DNA of 10,079 nucleotides from Deltaproteobacteria bacterium (GTDB lineage: Bacteria; Desulfobacterota; DSM-4660; Desulfatiglandales; HGW-15), in the NCBI GenBank assembly GCA_019308525.1, contig JAFDIC010000113.1:1-10079 (forward strand), read 5' to 3'. Numbering within the stretch: the stretch's first letter is position 1; every line of letters starts with the position of its first letter. The notes beneath the pieces are model-generated. The model saw only the letters and a list, made by a program, of their open reading frames with translations, did no database searches and had not been told where the DNA came from. Shown here piece by piece: positions 1 to 6,196 of this stretch. Both the position numbers and the translations under genes were made by a program.

Positions 1-1140
1 TATTCGCCGACCATTCTTCCCTACGTCATATCAGGTAAGGCGGACCCAAATAGGATCTTTCTCAGGGACGAAGAGGCCCTGAAGAGGATGAATGTGAGAT
101 ATCTCCCTGGTGCAGGCGTTGAAGAAGTCAACCAGGGGGCGGGCTATGCGGTGCTGTCGTCGGGTGAACGCATTGAATACGAAAAGTTGCTGCTGGCTAC
201 GGGGGCCTCACCGGCACTGGCACCGATAGACGGTCTTGCAGAGGTGCCATACCATGTGCTGAGGACCCTGGAGGACGCCCTGAAATTGCGGCGAGACATT
301 GGGGAAGGCAAGTCTGCCCTGGTGATAGGGGCGGGCCTTGTAGGTATGCACGCGGCAGAGAGCATGGCGACATGCGGCATGAATGTGACGGTGGTGGAAG
401 CGGAAGCCAATGTCTTGCCCGGGTACTTTGATGAGGTGTCGGGGAGAATGATTCAGGATGTCTTTCAGAAAAACGGTGTAAGGATAATTGCAGGGAGCAG
501 GATCGACAAGGTTTCCAGGCGAAAGGGGGCGGGTATCGTAGAACTGTCCACTGGCGAGTCCCTTTCTGCTGAAGTGATTCTCGTGGCAACAGGTGTCAAA
601 CCCAACACAGGTTGCGTGAAGGGAGACGGAATCGAGCTGGACAGGGGTGTCCTTGTGGACAGGAGGATGAGGACGAGTGCCGAGGGCATATGGGCCGCAG
701 GAGATGTGGCCCAGGCCGATGACTTTTTCATGGGGCAGAAACAGTTGAATGCCACACTCCCGGACGCCACGGAGCAGGGTCGCATAGCCGGCATGGACAT
801 GGCGGGAGATCCTTTGCCTAGGGATCACAGAGGGGGGATATCCATGAATGTCTTTAGATTCTTCGGTAACAGGGCCCTTTCCATTGGAAGGGTCGCCGGG
901 GTAGAGGATGAAGAGGGCATAGAAGTGGACCATGTTTTCCTGCCCGGGACCGGGAAGTACCAGAAGCTCATTTTCCATGAAGATCGCCTGGTGGGGACGG
1001 TGGCCATCAACACTGAGATAGATCCCGGGGTTATGTACGAGATCATCGGGAGAAGAATCGACCTGGGGGATAGAAAAGGCCTGTTCGTGGACAACCCCAG
1101 GGAAATGGGCCGCATACTCATGACTGGTTCATGGCGGTAA
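1..1140 (+). CDS. FAD/NAD(P)-dependent oxidoreductase, PadH/NADH-oxidase-like, 5'-truncated
   Basis: The frame is open from the first base of the window, so the gene starts upstream. 379 residues are visible, and the internal ATG at 88 is not the start. The family (NADH oxidase, rubredoxin reductase, PadH-type subunits) moves electrons between NAD(P)H and a partner protein through FAD. The visible N-terminus begins with a YSPTILPY segment that in this family follows the first FAD-binding strand, so roughly 40-45 residues with the N-terminal GxGxxG are missing. The NAD(P)-binding motif VIGAGLVGMHAAE lies at bases 334-372, and the second FAD motif GIWAAGDVAQ at about 685-714. The C-terminal dimerisation domain appears complete. 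The gene is followed after 84 bases by a ferredoxin/TPP oxidoreductase subunit, as PadH is followed by PadI. I infer that it passes electrons from that complex to NAD+, or the reverse. An unrelated NADH oxidase role is possible but less supported by context. Confidence 0.87.
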   Translation, partial: YSPTILPYVISGKADPNRIFLRDEEALKRMNVRYLPGAGVEEVNQGAGYAVLSSGERIEYEKLLLATGASPALAPIDGLAEVPYHVLRTLEDALKLRRDIGEGKSALVIGAGLVGMHAAESMATCGMNVTVVEAEANVLPGYFDEVSGRMIQDVFQKNGVRIIAGSRIDKVSRRKGAGIVELSTGESLSAEVILVATGVKPNTGCVKGDGIELDRGVLVDRRMRTSAEGIWAAGDVAQADDFFMGQKQLNATLPDATEQGRIAGMDMAGDPLPRDHRGGISMNVFRFFGNRALSIGRVAGVEDEEGIEVDHVFLPGTGKYQKLIFHEDRLVGTVAINTEIDPGVMYEIIGRRIDLGDRKGLFVDNPREMGRILMTGSWR

Positions 1141-1157
1141 GGGGGTAGCAGGCCCCC
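1141..1157 (+). other. Short GC hairpin after the oxidoreductase stop codon
   Basis: Five G residues (1141-1145) can pair with five C residues (1153-1157) around a seven-base loop, starting directly after the stop codon. No T-run follows, so it is not an intrinsic terminator. It may be an intercistronic mRNA structure. It also sits in the leader of the ATG at 1171, which has no good ribosome site, while the TTG at 1225 lies well clear of it. Confidence 0.35.
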
Positions 1158-1214
1158 GGGCACGGCGTGGATGAAGAGATCCTACAGGCAGGATGGAAAG
1201 TGCCTGAAGGCGAG

Positions 1215-1219
1215 GGAGG
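1215..1219 (+). promoter_or_regulatory. Ribosome binding site deciding a TTG start
   Basis: A GGAGG sequence lies five bases before the in-frame TTG at 1225. The in-frame ATG at 1171 has no Shine-Dalgarno. The 18 residues between them are highly charged and look unlike the start of a ferredoxin domain, whereas translation from TTG begins close to the first [4Fe-4S] motif. Confidence 0.6.
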
Positions 1220-1224
1220 AACGA

Positions 1225-2553
1225 TTGGCTAAGAGTTACAGGACGATAGGGTTCTATCCGGAAAGATGTAACGGGTGCAACGAATGCGTGGAGGCCTGTG
1301 CCAGGGCAAAGTCCGGCACCCCTAATCCAATTCATTCCAGGATAGGAATAGCCAAGGATGAGGAGAGTTCTTTCTACGGGCTTGCACTTTGCAGGCAGTG
1401 TGGAGAACCGAGATGTGTAATGGATTGTCCTGCGGGGGCACTGAAAAAGGATCAAGATTCCGGCATCGTTCATCTGGATGAATCAAAGTGCGTGAACTGC
1501 CAATTGTGCACACTCGCGTGCCCTTATGCTGGCATTACCTACAGAGCGCAGGCTGACAGGGTGGTCAAATGCGATCTTTGCGCCGGGGATCCTGAGTGTG
1601 TCAAGGTATGCAAGCCCGGGGCCCTGGAGTTGAAGAGGGCTGCGGACATCTACAACAGGTGGGGCGAAGCGGAGGACCTTTTCGTGCCTGGCCTCTCCGC
1701 GTGCCTTGGCTGCAACTCGGAGTTGATCATGAGGCACACCCTTCGCAGGATAGGTCCAAACACGGTCCTGGCTACGCCCCCGGGATGCATACCCGGAGTG
1801 GGAGTCGTGGGTGTCAACGGGCTTACAGGGGTCAAGGTGCCATCCATCATCCCGCTGCTGACCAATACCGCTGCCATGCTGGCCGGGGCGAAGCGCTATT
1901 ACAACCGCGTGGGTCGAGACGTGACCATGCTTGCCCTTGCAGGAGATGGGGGTGCCGCGGACGTAGGATTCCAGTCCCTCTCAGGAGCCGCTGAACGGGG
2001 GGAGCAGATGGTTTTTATCTGCGTGGACAATGAGGGATACATGAACACAGGCGTGCAACGTTCCAGCACGACACCTTACGGGGCGTGGACTTCCACTACA
2101 CCGGTCGGAAGGGAACTGAAAGGCAAGAGCCGGGATGCAAAACCTTTGCCCTTGATCATGGTAATGCACAACTGCGAATATGTCGCAACCGCTGCGATGG
2201 CCTTTATGGAGGATTTTTACGCCAAGCTGGACAGGGCAATAGAAGCGTCCAAGAGGGGGATGGCATTTCTACATATCTTTTCGCCATGTCCAACAGGCTG
2301 GAGATTTCCTCCGGGCCAACTCCTTGAGGTAACCCGCAAGGCGGTGGAGACAAACATGGCTCCCCTGTGGGAATACGAGAAGGAGGTGGGTCGGATTCAC
2401 TTTACCGTGCCGGTGGAGGAGCCCTTGCCGGTCCAGGAATACCTGAAACTGATCGGCAAGTACAGGCACCTGGATGAAGAGCAGGTCCAGTACATACAGC
2501 GAAAGACCGAGGAACGGATCGAGCTCCTGAAGAAGTTCACAGGGGAAGGCTAA
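1225..2553 (+). CDS. 2-oxoacid:acceptor oxidoreductase beta subunit with N-terminal polyferredoxin (PadI-like)
   Basis: 442 residues from the TTG start (460 from ATG 1171). The N-terminal 135 residues are a CooF/HycB-type ferredoxin with four cysteine groups: C15/18/21/25, C56/59/64/68, C89/92/95/99 and C116/119/125/129. The rest is a PorB-type thiamine diphosphate domain. It has a proximal-cluster pair C160/C163, C188 at the 25-residue spacing seen in pyruvate:ferredoxin oxidoreductase, and C355 in SPCPTGW as probable fourth ligand. The TPP/Mg motif GDGGAADVGFQ is at 240-250 and DNEGYMNTGVQ at 268-278. The beta subunit binds TPP and oxidatively decarboxylates a 2-oxoacid to acyl-CoA. Here the cluster chain is fused to it. 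Size, architecture and position after an FAD/NAD protein match PadI of Azoarcus evansii phenylglyoxylate dehydrogenase as I recall it. The true 2-oxoacid cannot be told. Alpha and gamma subunits are not in the window. Confidence 0.88.
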   Translation: MAKSYRTIGFYPERCNGCNECVEACARAKSGTPNPIHSRIGIAKDEESSFYGLALCRQCGEPRCVMDCPAGALKKDQDSGIVHLDESKCVNCQLCTLACPYAGITYRAQADRVVKCDLCAGDPECVKVCKPGALELKRAADIYNRWGEAEDLFVPGLSACLGCNSELIMRHTLRRIGPNTVLATPPGCIPGVGVVGVNGLTGVKVPSIIPLLTNTAAMLAGAKRYYNRVGRDVTMLALAGDGGAADVGFQSLSGAAERGEQMVFICVDNEGYMNTGVQRSSTTPYGAWTSTTPVGRELKGKSRDAKPLPLIMVMHNCEYVATAAMAFMEDFYAKLDRAIEASKRGMAFLHIFSPCPTGWRFPPGQLLEVTRKAVETNMAPLWEYEKEVGRIHFTVPVEEPLPVQEYLKLIGKYRHLDEEQVQYIQRKTEERIELLKKFTGEG

Positions 2554-2589
2554 GTCATCGCCATATTGAAGAAGCAAGGGAGGCTTATC

Positions 2590-3006
2590 ATGATAGGGAT
2601 TGAAAAGATTGATCATATATGTATCGCAGTCAAGGACCTGGAGAAATCCAAGGCCCGCTGGGAGGCATTTCTGGGCAAGCAAGGGCCGGATCTGGAATAC
2701 AGGCACGAACCCGAGGCCATCGCAGTGGCAAGGTACTACGTAGGTGAAGTTGGTTACGAGCTCATGTCATCTACCAGGGAAGGAAGCGACGTGGACCGTT
2801 TCATCGAGAACAGGGGTGAAGGGGTAATGATCATTTCCTTCAAGGTGCCCGACACCCTTGCGGCAATGGAAAAACTCAGGGCAGAGGGATTCGAGCTCAT
2901 AGACAAGGAGCCCAGGACCTGGGAGAAATCCAAATATGTCTTCCTCAACCCGAAGTTTATGAACGGCGTCCTGGTGGAAATAATAGATGACGGCCCTGAG
3001 CCGTGA
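2590..3006 (+). CDS. VOC-fold protein related to methylmalonyl-CoA epimerase, metal site altered
   Basis: 138 residues from ATG 2590, which has GGGAGG six bases upstream. A TTG at 2566 would add eight residues but has no ribosome site. The protein shows the paired beta-alpha-beta-beta-beta modules of the vicinal oxygen chelate fold, closest by eye to methylmalonyl-CoA epimerase: DHICIAVKDLEKSK at 8-21 and NGVLVEIID at 125-133. Of the usual metal ligands, H9, E57 and E130 are plausible. The epimerase GEGIHHIAF motif reads GEGVMIISF (76-84), so the histidines are M80/I81, and the usual HPK reads NPK (120-122). Catalysis as a classic epimerase is therefore doubtful. It lies 36 bases after the oxidoreductase on the same strand, so it is probably co-transcribed and may act on, bind or isomerise the acyl-CoA product. 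That role is inference. Confidence 0.8.
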   Translation: MIGIEKIDHICIAVKDLEKSKARWEAFLGKQGPDLEYRHEPEAIAVARYYVGEVGYELMSSTREGSDVDRFIENRGEGVMIISFKVPDTLAAMEKLRAEGFELIDKEPRTWEKSKYVFLNPKFMNGVLVEIIDDGPEP

Positions 3007-3157
3007 GGCGGACGCCTCTGGTTACCTGTTACTGGTTTTTCGTTGTTGGGTCGCTCTTGCCGGGTTTTTCCCTGCCTCCCACCGGTGGCTAAAGCTTGTT
3101 TCAGGTCAGGTATTTGGGCTTTGAATCCCCCAGGACATAACCGATGACCAAAAGCAA

Positions 3158-3802
3158 CTAACCCACGTATACCACGTTGAAACCGGATGAACGGAACGCC
3201 CCGGCCACCTTTTCCGCGTCTTGGGTCTCCAGGCGCAAGATAATGAGCCAGTCGCGATCTTCATCCTCGTCTTTCGGCGGTACGGTCATGACGCTTCGCA
3301 GGACCACCTTGTTACGGTCCAGGATTTCCATGAGGCCTTTCAAACTGCCGAAATCCCTGGGGGCCTTTATCTCCACCCTGTTCCCCTTTTCCTTGACACC
3401 GAGGACCCGTATCATGAGCCTCACAATATCCGATTCCGTGACTATGCCTACCAGCCTTCCGTCCTCTACCACAGGGAACCCGCCATATCCCATCTCCTGG
3501 CCCAGTTGCAACGCGTCCTCTGCCGGCATATCCGGGGAGAGGGTGTAGGGGGCCTTCACCATGATATCCTTGACCGTCATCTTGGAAAGGAGATAGTGCA
3601 GCTCATGGATACTCAGGGATGTCGCCGGGGAAGGAGCGGCTTCCAGGAGCATATGCATGGTGACGAGACCCACGAGCTTATCCTTTCTCATCACCGGCAG
3701 TCTCCTGATCTTATGGGCCTCCATGATCTTTCTCGCGTCCTGGATCGAGGTCTTCTCATCAACGGTCACAACGTTGACACTCATCAGGTCTCTTATTCTC
3801 AT
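3158..3802 (-). CDS. CBS-CBS-ACT regulatory protein, AcuB-like
   Basis: 214 residues, the length I recall for Bacillus AcuB. Two CBS domains are clear: about 4-56 (IRDLMSVNVVTVDEKTSIQD, then LPVMRKDKLVGLVT) and about 78-132 (VKDIMVKAPYTL, FPVVEDGRLVGIVTESDIVRL). The C-terminal segment, about 141-214, has the alternating strand/helix pattern of an ACT-like domain ending in FNVVYVG. CBS pairs bind adenine nucleotides and ACT domains often bind small metabolites, so this is probably a soluble ligand-sensing regulator. No output domain is visible and its target is unknown. An AAGGAGGAG ribosome site lies six bases before the ATG. It starts 30 bases after the stop of the small gene at 3833-3988 and is probably co-transcribed with it. 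It converges on the VOC gene, with no convincing terminator in 3007-3157. Confidence 0.88.
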   Translation of the reverse strand: MRIRDLMSVNVVTVDEKTSIQDARKIMEAHKIRRLPVMRKDKLVGLVTMHMLLEAAPSPATSLSIHELHYLLSKMTVKDIMVKAPYTLSPDMPAEDALQLGQEMGYGGFPVVEDGRLVGIVTESDIVRLMIRVLGVKEKGNRVEIKAPRDFGSLKGLMEILDRNKVVLRSVMTVPPKDEDEDRDWLIILRLETQDAEKVAGAFRSSGFNVVYVG

Positions 3803-3832
3803 TTATCTCCTCCTTGAACGTCTCAGATGGAT

Positions 3833-3988
3833 TCACTTATGTCTCTTCAAGAGCAGACACTTGAAAATAGAACGTTCATAGGCACTACAGGCAAGCCTGG
3901 CAGTAGCCTTGGAAACCCCCAAGTCCCTTAACCTGCAATAAACGTGCAGTGGATTGACATAGTGCTCTATTCCTGTTTTCAACATCAT
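3833..3988 (-). CDS. Small conserved-looking protein of unknown function, 51 aa
   Basis: A 51-residue frame starts with two consecutive ATG codons (3988 and 3985) and ends at TGA 3833-3835. It is basic and has strong protein-like composition: a core HYVNPLHVYCRLRDLGVSK (9-27), then a likely helix ATARLACSAYERSIFKCLL (28-46) and a basic tail. The aromatic/leucine-rich NPLHVYCRL segment and the YERxIFK segment resemble small uncharacterised proteins I recall from Deltaproteobacteria, but I cannot confirm this without a search. AGGG lies five bases before the first ATG. In-frame stop codons upstream exclude a longer start. It is followed by the AcuB-like gene after 30 bases, with that gene's ribosome site in the gap, which supports a two-gene transcript. 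There is no signal peptide or known motif. Three cysteines (18, 34, 44) are present but no metal-binding pattern. Confidence 0.55.
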   Translation of the reverse strand: MMLKTGIEHYVNPLHVYCRLRDLGVSKATARLACSAYERSIFKCLLLKRHK

Positions 3989-4130
3989 GTTGTCCCTGTC
4001 CCCTGCTCCTCGCCCTTTGGACCTTCATCATGGTCCCCAAGATCGCAAAAATGACAGCCTTATCCTATTCAGGACCGCCACGCCGAACTTCGGGGAGAGA
4101 ATTTGTGCTTTCACACCGGAGTTACCCCAA

Positions 4131-4145
4131 TAATAATCATTATTA
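4131..4145. promoter_or_regulatory. Perfect 7-1-7 palindrome, Fur-family-operator-like
   Basis: TAATAAT-C-ATTATTA is a perfect 15-base inverted repeat about a central C, flanked by CCC and GGG with one unpaired base. It differs at 2 of 15 positions from the Fur 7-1-7 core (TGATAATnATTATCA), and also at 2 of 15 from the PerR core (TTATAATnATTATAA). It lies 212 bases before the ATPase start and about 140 bases before the minus-strand small gene, and stands out from its GC-rich surroundings. A Fur, Zur or PerR-type regulator is the natural candidate. Which one, and which gene it controls, is not shown by the sequence. Confidence 0.45.
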
Positions 4146-4196
4146 TGGGACTTTCCACTCCCTTCCCTCGTGAAATTTGGATTGAAGGCTGTTTCC

Positions 4197-4226
4197 TTGA
4201 CATCCAAAGTCCATTTGTCATATTTT
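4197..4226 (+). promoter_or_regulatory. Sigma-70-type promoter candidate for the ABC importer operon
   Basis: A perfect -35 hexamer TTGACA (4197-4202) is followed after 18 bases by TATTTT (4221-4226), 4 of 6 to the -10 consensus. Transcription would begin near 4233 and leave a leader of about 125 bases before the ATPase ATG at 4358. The palindrome at 4131-4145 would then lie about 50 bases upstream of the -35, where it would suit an activator or a divergent promoter better than simple steric block. Confidence 0.4.
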
Positions 4227-4357
4227 ACGGTACTGATCGACACTTTCTAATCCTGACGCGACATATTGGCTGGAGTGGTTCTTGCTCGAAAGGGATGGAA
4301 TTTGCGGTTGCGGGTAAGGATAGCCCAATTCATAGACTCAACAAGCCGACAAAGGCA

Positions 4358-5149
4358 ATGAAGCCCCACGCGCTGGAACAACAATCCGCCCCCATGCTGG
4401 TAGTCGAAGACCTCCATAAGAGCTTCGGGGACCTGTATGTGTTGAGAGGCATTTCTTTGAGGGCAGGGGTGGGAGATGTCATTTCCATAATCGGGTCGAG
4501 TGGTTCGGGGAAAAGCACGCTTTTGAGGTGTATCAATTTCTTGGAGATCCCGGACTCAGGCAGGATCTACGTGGGAAGTGACCTGATAAGGGTAAAGAAG
4601 AACCGCAGGGGCCAACCGGTGCCTGAGAACCCAAGGCAGGTGGATCGTCTCCGCACGAGGCTGGGCATGGTATTTCAGCAGTTCAACCTCTGGACCCATA
4701 TGACGGTACTGCAAAATGTTATTGAAGCCCCGGTGCATGTGCAGGGAAAACCCAAGAAAGAGGCCACCAGGTTGGCAATGGACCTATTGGACAAGGTGGG
4801 AATCGCGGACAAGGCGAACCACTACCCGGTCCAGTTGTCGGGTGGACAACAACAAAGGGCAGCCATTGCCAGGGCCCTGGCCATGGAGCCGGACGTTATG
4901 CTCTTCGACGAACCAACGTCCGCCCTGGATCCAGAGCTGGTAGGTGAGGTGCTCAGGGTAATACAGCGACTGGCAGAGGAAGGCCGAACCATGATCATAG
5001 CAACCCACGAAATGGGTTTTGCAAGGGAGGTGTCGAACCATGTGATTTTTCTCCACGAGGGACGGGTAGAGGATGAGGGTTCCCCGTCTCACATCTTCGG
5101 CAATCCCAGATCGTCCCGATGTCGGCAATTCCTGGCAGCTTTCCTCTAA
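4358..5149 (+). CDS. Amino acid ABC importer ATP-binding protein, HisP/ArtP/GlnQ class
   Basis: 263 residues, the usual length for the polar amino acid uptake ATPases. All nucleotide-binding motifs are intact: Walker [10 protein letters not shown] (46-54), Q-loop Q107 in VFQQFNLW, signature LSGGQQQR (160-167), Walker B VMLFDEP (180-186), D-loop SALD and switch H217 in ATHEMGF. The sequence between strands ([20 protein letters not shown], with [11 protein letters not shown] after it) is typical of the HisP subgroup. It would form a cytoplasmic dimer driving the two permeases encoded downstream. The start at 4358 is chosen by comparison with family N-termini. Only a weak AAAGG precedes it, and ATG 4394 or ATG 4295 are alternatives. 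It is the first gene of the importer operon, an arrangement in which the binding protein is second. Confidence 0.92.
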   Translation: MKPHALEQQSAPMLVVEDLHKSFGDLYVLRGISLRAGVGDVISIIGSSGSGKSTLLRCINFLEIPDSGRIYVGSDLIRVKKNRRGQPVPENPRQVDRLRTRLGMVFQQFNLWTHMTVLQNVIEAPVHVQGKPKKEATRLAMDLLDKVGIADKANHYPVQLSGGQQQRAAIARALAMEPDVMLFDEPTSALDPELVGEVLRVIQRLAEEGRTMIIATHEMGFAREVSNHVIFLHEGRVEDEGSPSHIFGNPRSSRCRQFLAAFL

Positions 5150-5211
5150 TCCATTTTCCTTTTGGTGGTTTTTGTCTGTGTGGTTCCCCGTTTCTCCATA
5201 ACCTTTATCAT

Positions 5212-5219
5212 AAGGAGGT
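5212..5219 (+). promoter_or_regulatory. Unusually strong Shine-Dalgarno of the binding-protein gene
   Basis: AAGGAGGT is a full eight-base match to the complement of the 16S rRNA 3' end, placed five bases before the ATG at 5225. The ATPase and both permeases have weaker sites, so the sequence predicts higher translation of the binding protein, as the stoichiometry of these importers requires. Confidence 0.8.
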
Positions 5220-5224
5220 AGACC

Positions 5225-6010
5225 ATGAAGAGGCTGTTTATCTTTTTCGGCTGCATGATCATTGCCGTCTCCCTGATGGCAGGCAACGGCGCTGCAAAGG
5301 ACTGGGAAAAGGTCCGCATAGGCACGGAAGGAGCCTATCCGCCATTCAACTATGTGGACAAGAAGGGAGAGTTGCAAGGATTCGATGTGGACATTGCCAA
5401 GGCCCTGTGCAAGGAGATGGGGGTCGAATGTACCTTTGTGATTCAGGACTGGGACGGCATTATTCCGGGTCTCCTGGCGAAAAAGTATGATTGCATTGTT
5501 GCCTCCATGTCCATAACCGAGGAGAGGAAGAAGAAGGTAGATTTCACAAACAAGTACTACATGACACCTGCAAGATTTGTGGCAAAAAAGGGCTCGGGCA
5601 TCCAGATATCGAAACGGGGACTCAAGGGAAAGGTCGTAGGGGTGCAGCGCGCCACGGTCACGGAATATTTTCTTCGGGACAATTACGGTGACACGGTCAA
5701 GATCAGGTCCTATGCCACGCTGGACGAGGCCAAGATGGATCTCCTCTCAGGGAGACTCGACCTGATATTTGCGGACTCAGTTGTCCTGCTTGGCGGGTTT
5801 CTCGAGACGGAAGACGGAAAGGATTACGAACTTGTGGGCCCTGGCTTTTCTGATAAGAAGTGGTTCGGCGAGGGAATCGGTATAGCCGTGAGAAAGGGAG
5901 ACGATGATCTGAGGGAGATGCTCAACAGGGCAATCAAGGCGATCCGGGACAAGGGAATATATGAAAAGATAAATGCCAAGTATTTCGATTTCGATGTCTA
6001 CGGTGATTAA
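5225..6010 (+). CDS. Periplasmic amino-acid-binding protein, HisJ/ArgT/ArtJ-like
   Basis: 261 residues with an N-terminal signal peptide: KR, then a hydrophobic stretch from about 4-18, with probable cleavage near NGAA-KDW (about residue 24). C10 is not in a convincing lipobox, so a soluble periplasmic protein is likelier than a lipoprotein. The mature part aligns by eye along its whole length with HisJ/LAO-binding protein: GTEGAYPPF (33-41), the Cys pair C62/C69 at the same spacing as the HisJ disulfide, SITEERKKKVDF with R101 (carboxylate-binding Arg), FADS with D184 (alpha-amino-binding Asp), and the characteristic C-terminus KYFDFDVYGD. Differences include W76 where LAO has an aromatic Phe, E35 for Asp11, and A93 for the first ligand serine. 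This suggests a cationic or polar L-amino acid ligand, but specificity is not certain. Two permease genes follow, preceded by a structured 186-base gap. Confidence 0.93.
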   Translation: MKRLFIFFGCMIIAVSLMAGNGAAKDWEKVRIGTEGAYPPFNYVDKKGELQGFDVDIAKALCKEMGVECTFVIQDWDGIIPGLLAKKYDCIVASMSITEERKKKVDFTNKYYMTPARFVAKKGSGIQISKRGLKGKVVGVQRATVTEYFLRDNYGDTVKIRSYATLDEAKMDLLSGRLDLIFADSVVLLGGFLETEDGKDYELVGPGFSDKKWFGEGIGIAVRKGDDDLREMLNRAIKAIRDKGIYEKINAKYFDFDVYGD

Positions 6011-6017
6011 CCCGGTA

Positions 6018-6077
6018 AAACGAGTCGGCCACACTCTCCATGTGTAGGTTTGAATGGAGGTGTGTGCCGGCTCGTTT
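6018..6077 (+). repeat. Long imperfect inverted repeat between binding-protein and permease genes
   Basis: Bases 6018-6041 pair with 6054-6077 to give a 23-bp stem with one G-U pair, two single-base bulges (T6035 and T6065) and a 12-base loop (6042-6053). It begins seven bases after the binding-protein stop codon. No T-run follows, so it resembles a 3'-protecting or REP-like intercistronic hairpin more than a terminator. The enterobacterial hisJ-hisQ junction is known to carry a REP sequence at the equivalent place. Both arms are in non-coding sequence. Confidence 0.75.
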
Positions 6078-6116
6078 GTCCATGGGTCAACGCCCTGGTA
6101 TCTTAGATCTGAGATT

Positions 6117-6146
6117 GCTGCCTTTTCTGACAGAAAACAGCTTTTT
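6117..6146 (+). terminator. Terminator- or attenuator-like hairpin with T5 tract
   Basis: GCTG (6117-6120) pairs with CAGC (6138-6141), and TTTTC (6123-6127) pairs with GAAAA (6133-6137), around loop TGACA with a CC bulge. Five T residues (6142-6146) follow at once. The inner part is also a perfect 7-1-7 palindrome (6123-6137). The stem is AT-rich and modest, so partial termination between the binding protein and the permeases is more likely than a full stop. A further small dyad, CTCTG/CAGAG (6167-6181), lies just before the permease ribosome site. Confidence 0.45.
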
Positions 6147-6196
6147 CAGGTTTGGAACTTGGAGTTCTCTGTTCATCAGAGTTAGGGTATCCTGAA

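Larger units (their letters stand above)
3989..4357. other. Divergent intergenic regulatory region
   Basis: These 369 bases separate the small gene (- strand) from the ABC importer operon (+ strand). The ATPase frame stays open back to 4103, but the upstream part (4103-4357) has no family similarity and no ribosome site, so I treat it as non-coding. The region contains the AT-rich palindrome at 4131-4145 and the promoter-like pair at 4197-4226. I saw no riboswitch, tRNA or mobile-element end. No good promoter was found for the minus-strand unit, though a weak -10-like TATTAT overlaps the palindrome on that strand. Confidence 0.6.

Noticed and set aside
208..978. 256-codon minus-strand frame opposite the FAD oxidoreductase
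   Set aside because: It is antisense to a well-supported coding region and has no recognisable domain.
3004..3018. GAGGC/GCCTC hairpin over the VOC stop codon as a terminator
   Set aside because: The stem is only five base pairs and the nearest T-run begins about 16 bases later. The palindrome CCACCGGTGG at 3079-3088 also lacks a T-tract. No convincing terminator is visible in 3007-3157.
3888..3899. CAGGC/GCCTG dyad as a terminator or operator
   Set aside because: It lies inside the 51-codon gene, has a very short loop and no T-run on either strand.
3954..3982. TTGACA at 3954-3959 as a plus-strand promoter
   Set aside because: No acceptable -10 hexamer lies 16-18 bases downstream, and it sits within the minus-strand small gene.
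4103..4357. N-terminal extension of the ABC ATPase (85 residues in frame)
   Set aside because: It has no family similarity, covers the palindrome and promoter candidate, and lacks a ribosome site at 4103. The ATPase length from 4358 is already typical.
5206..5219. CCTT/AAGG dyad overlapping the binding-protein Shine-Dalgarno as a translational switch
   Set aside because: Only a few base pairs with a minimal loop, not stable enough to support a regulatory claim.
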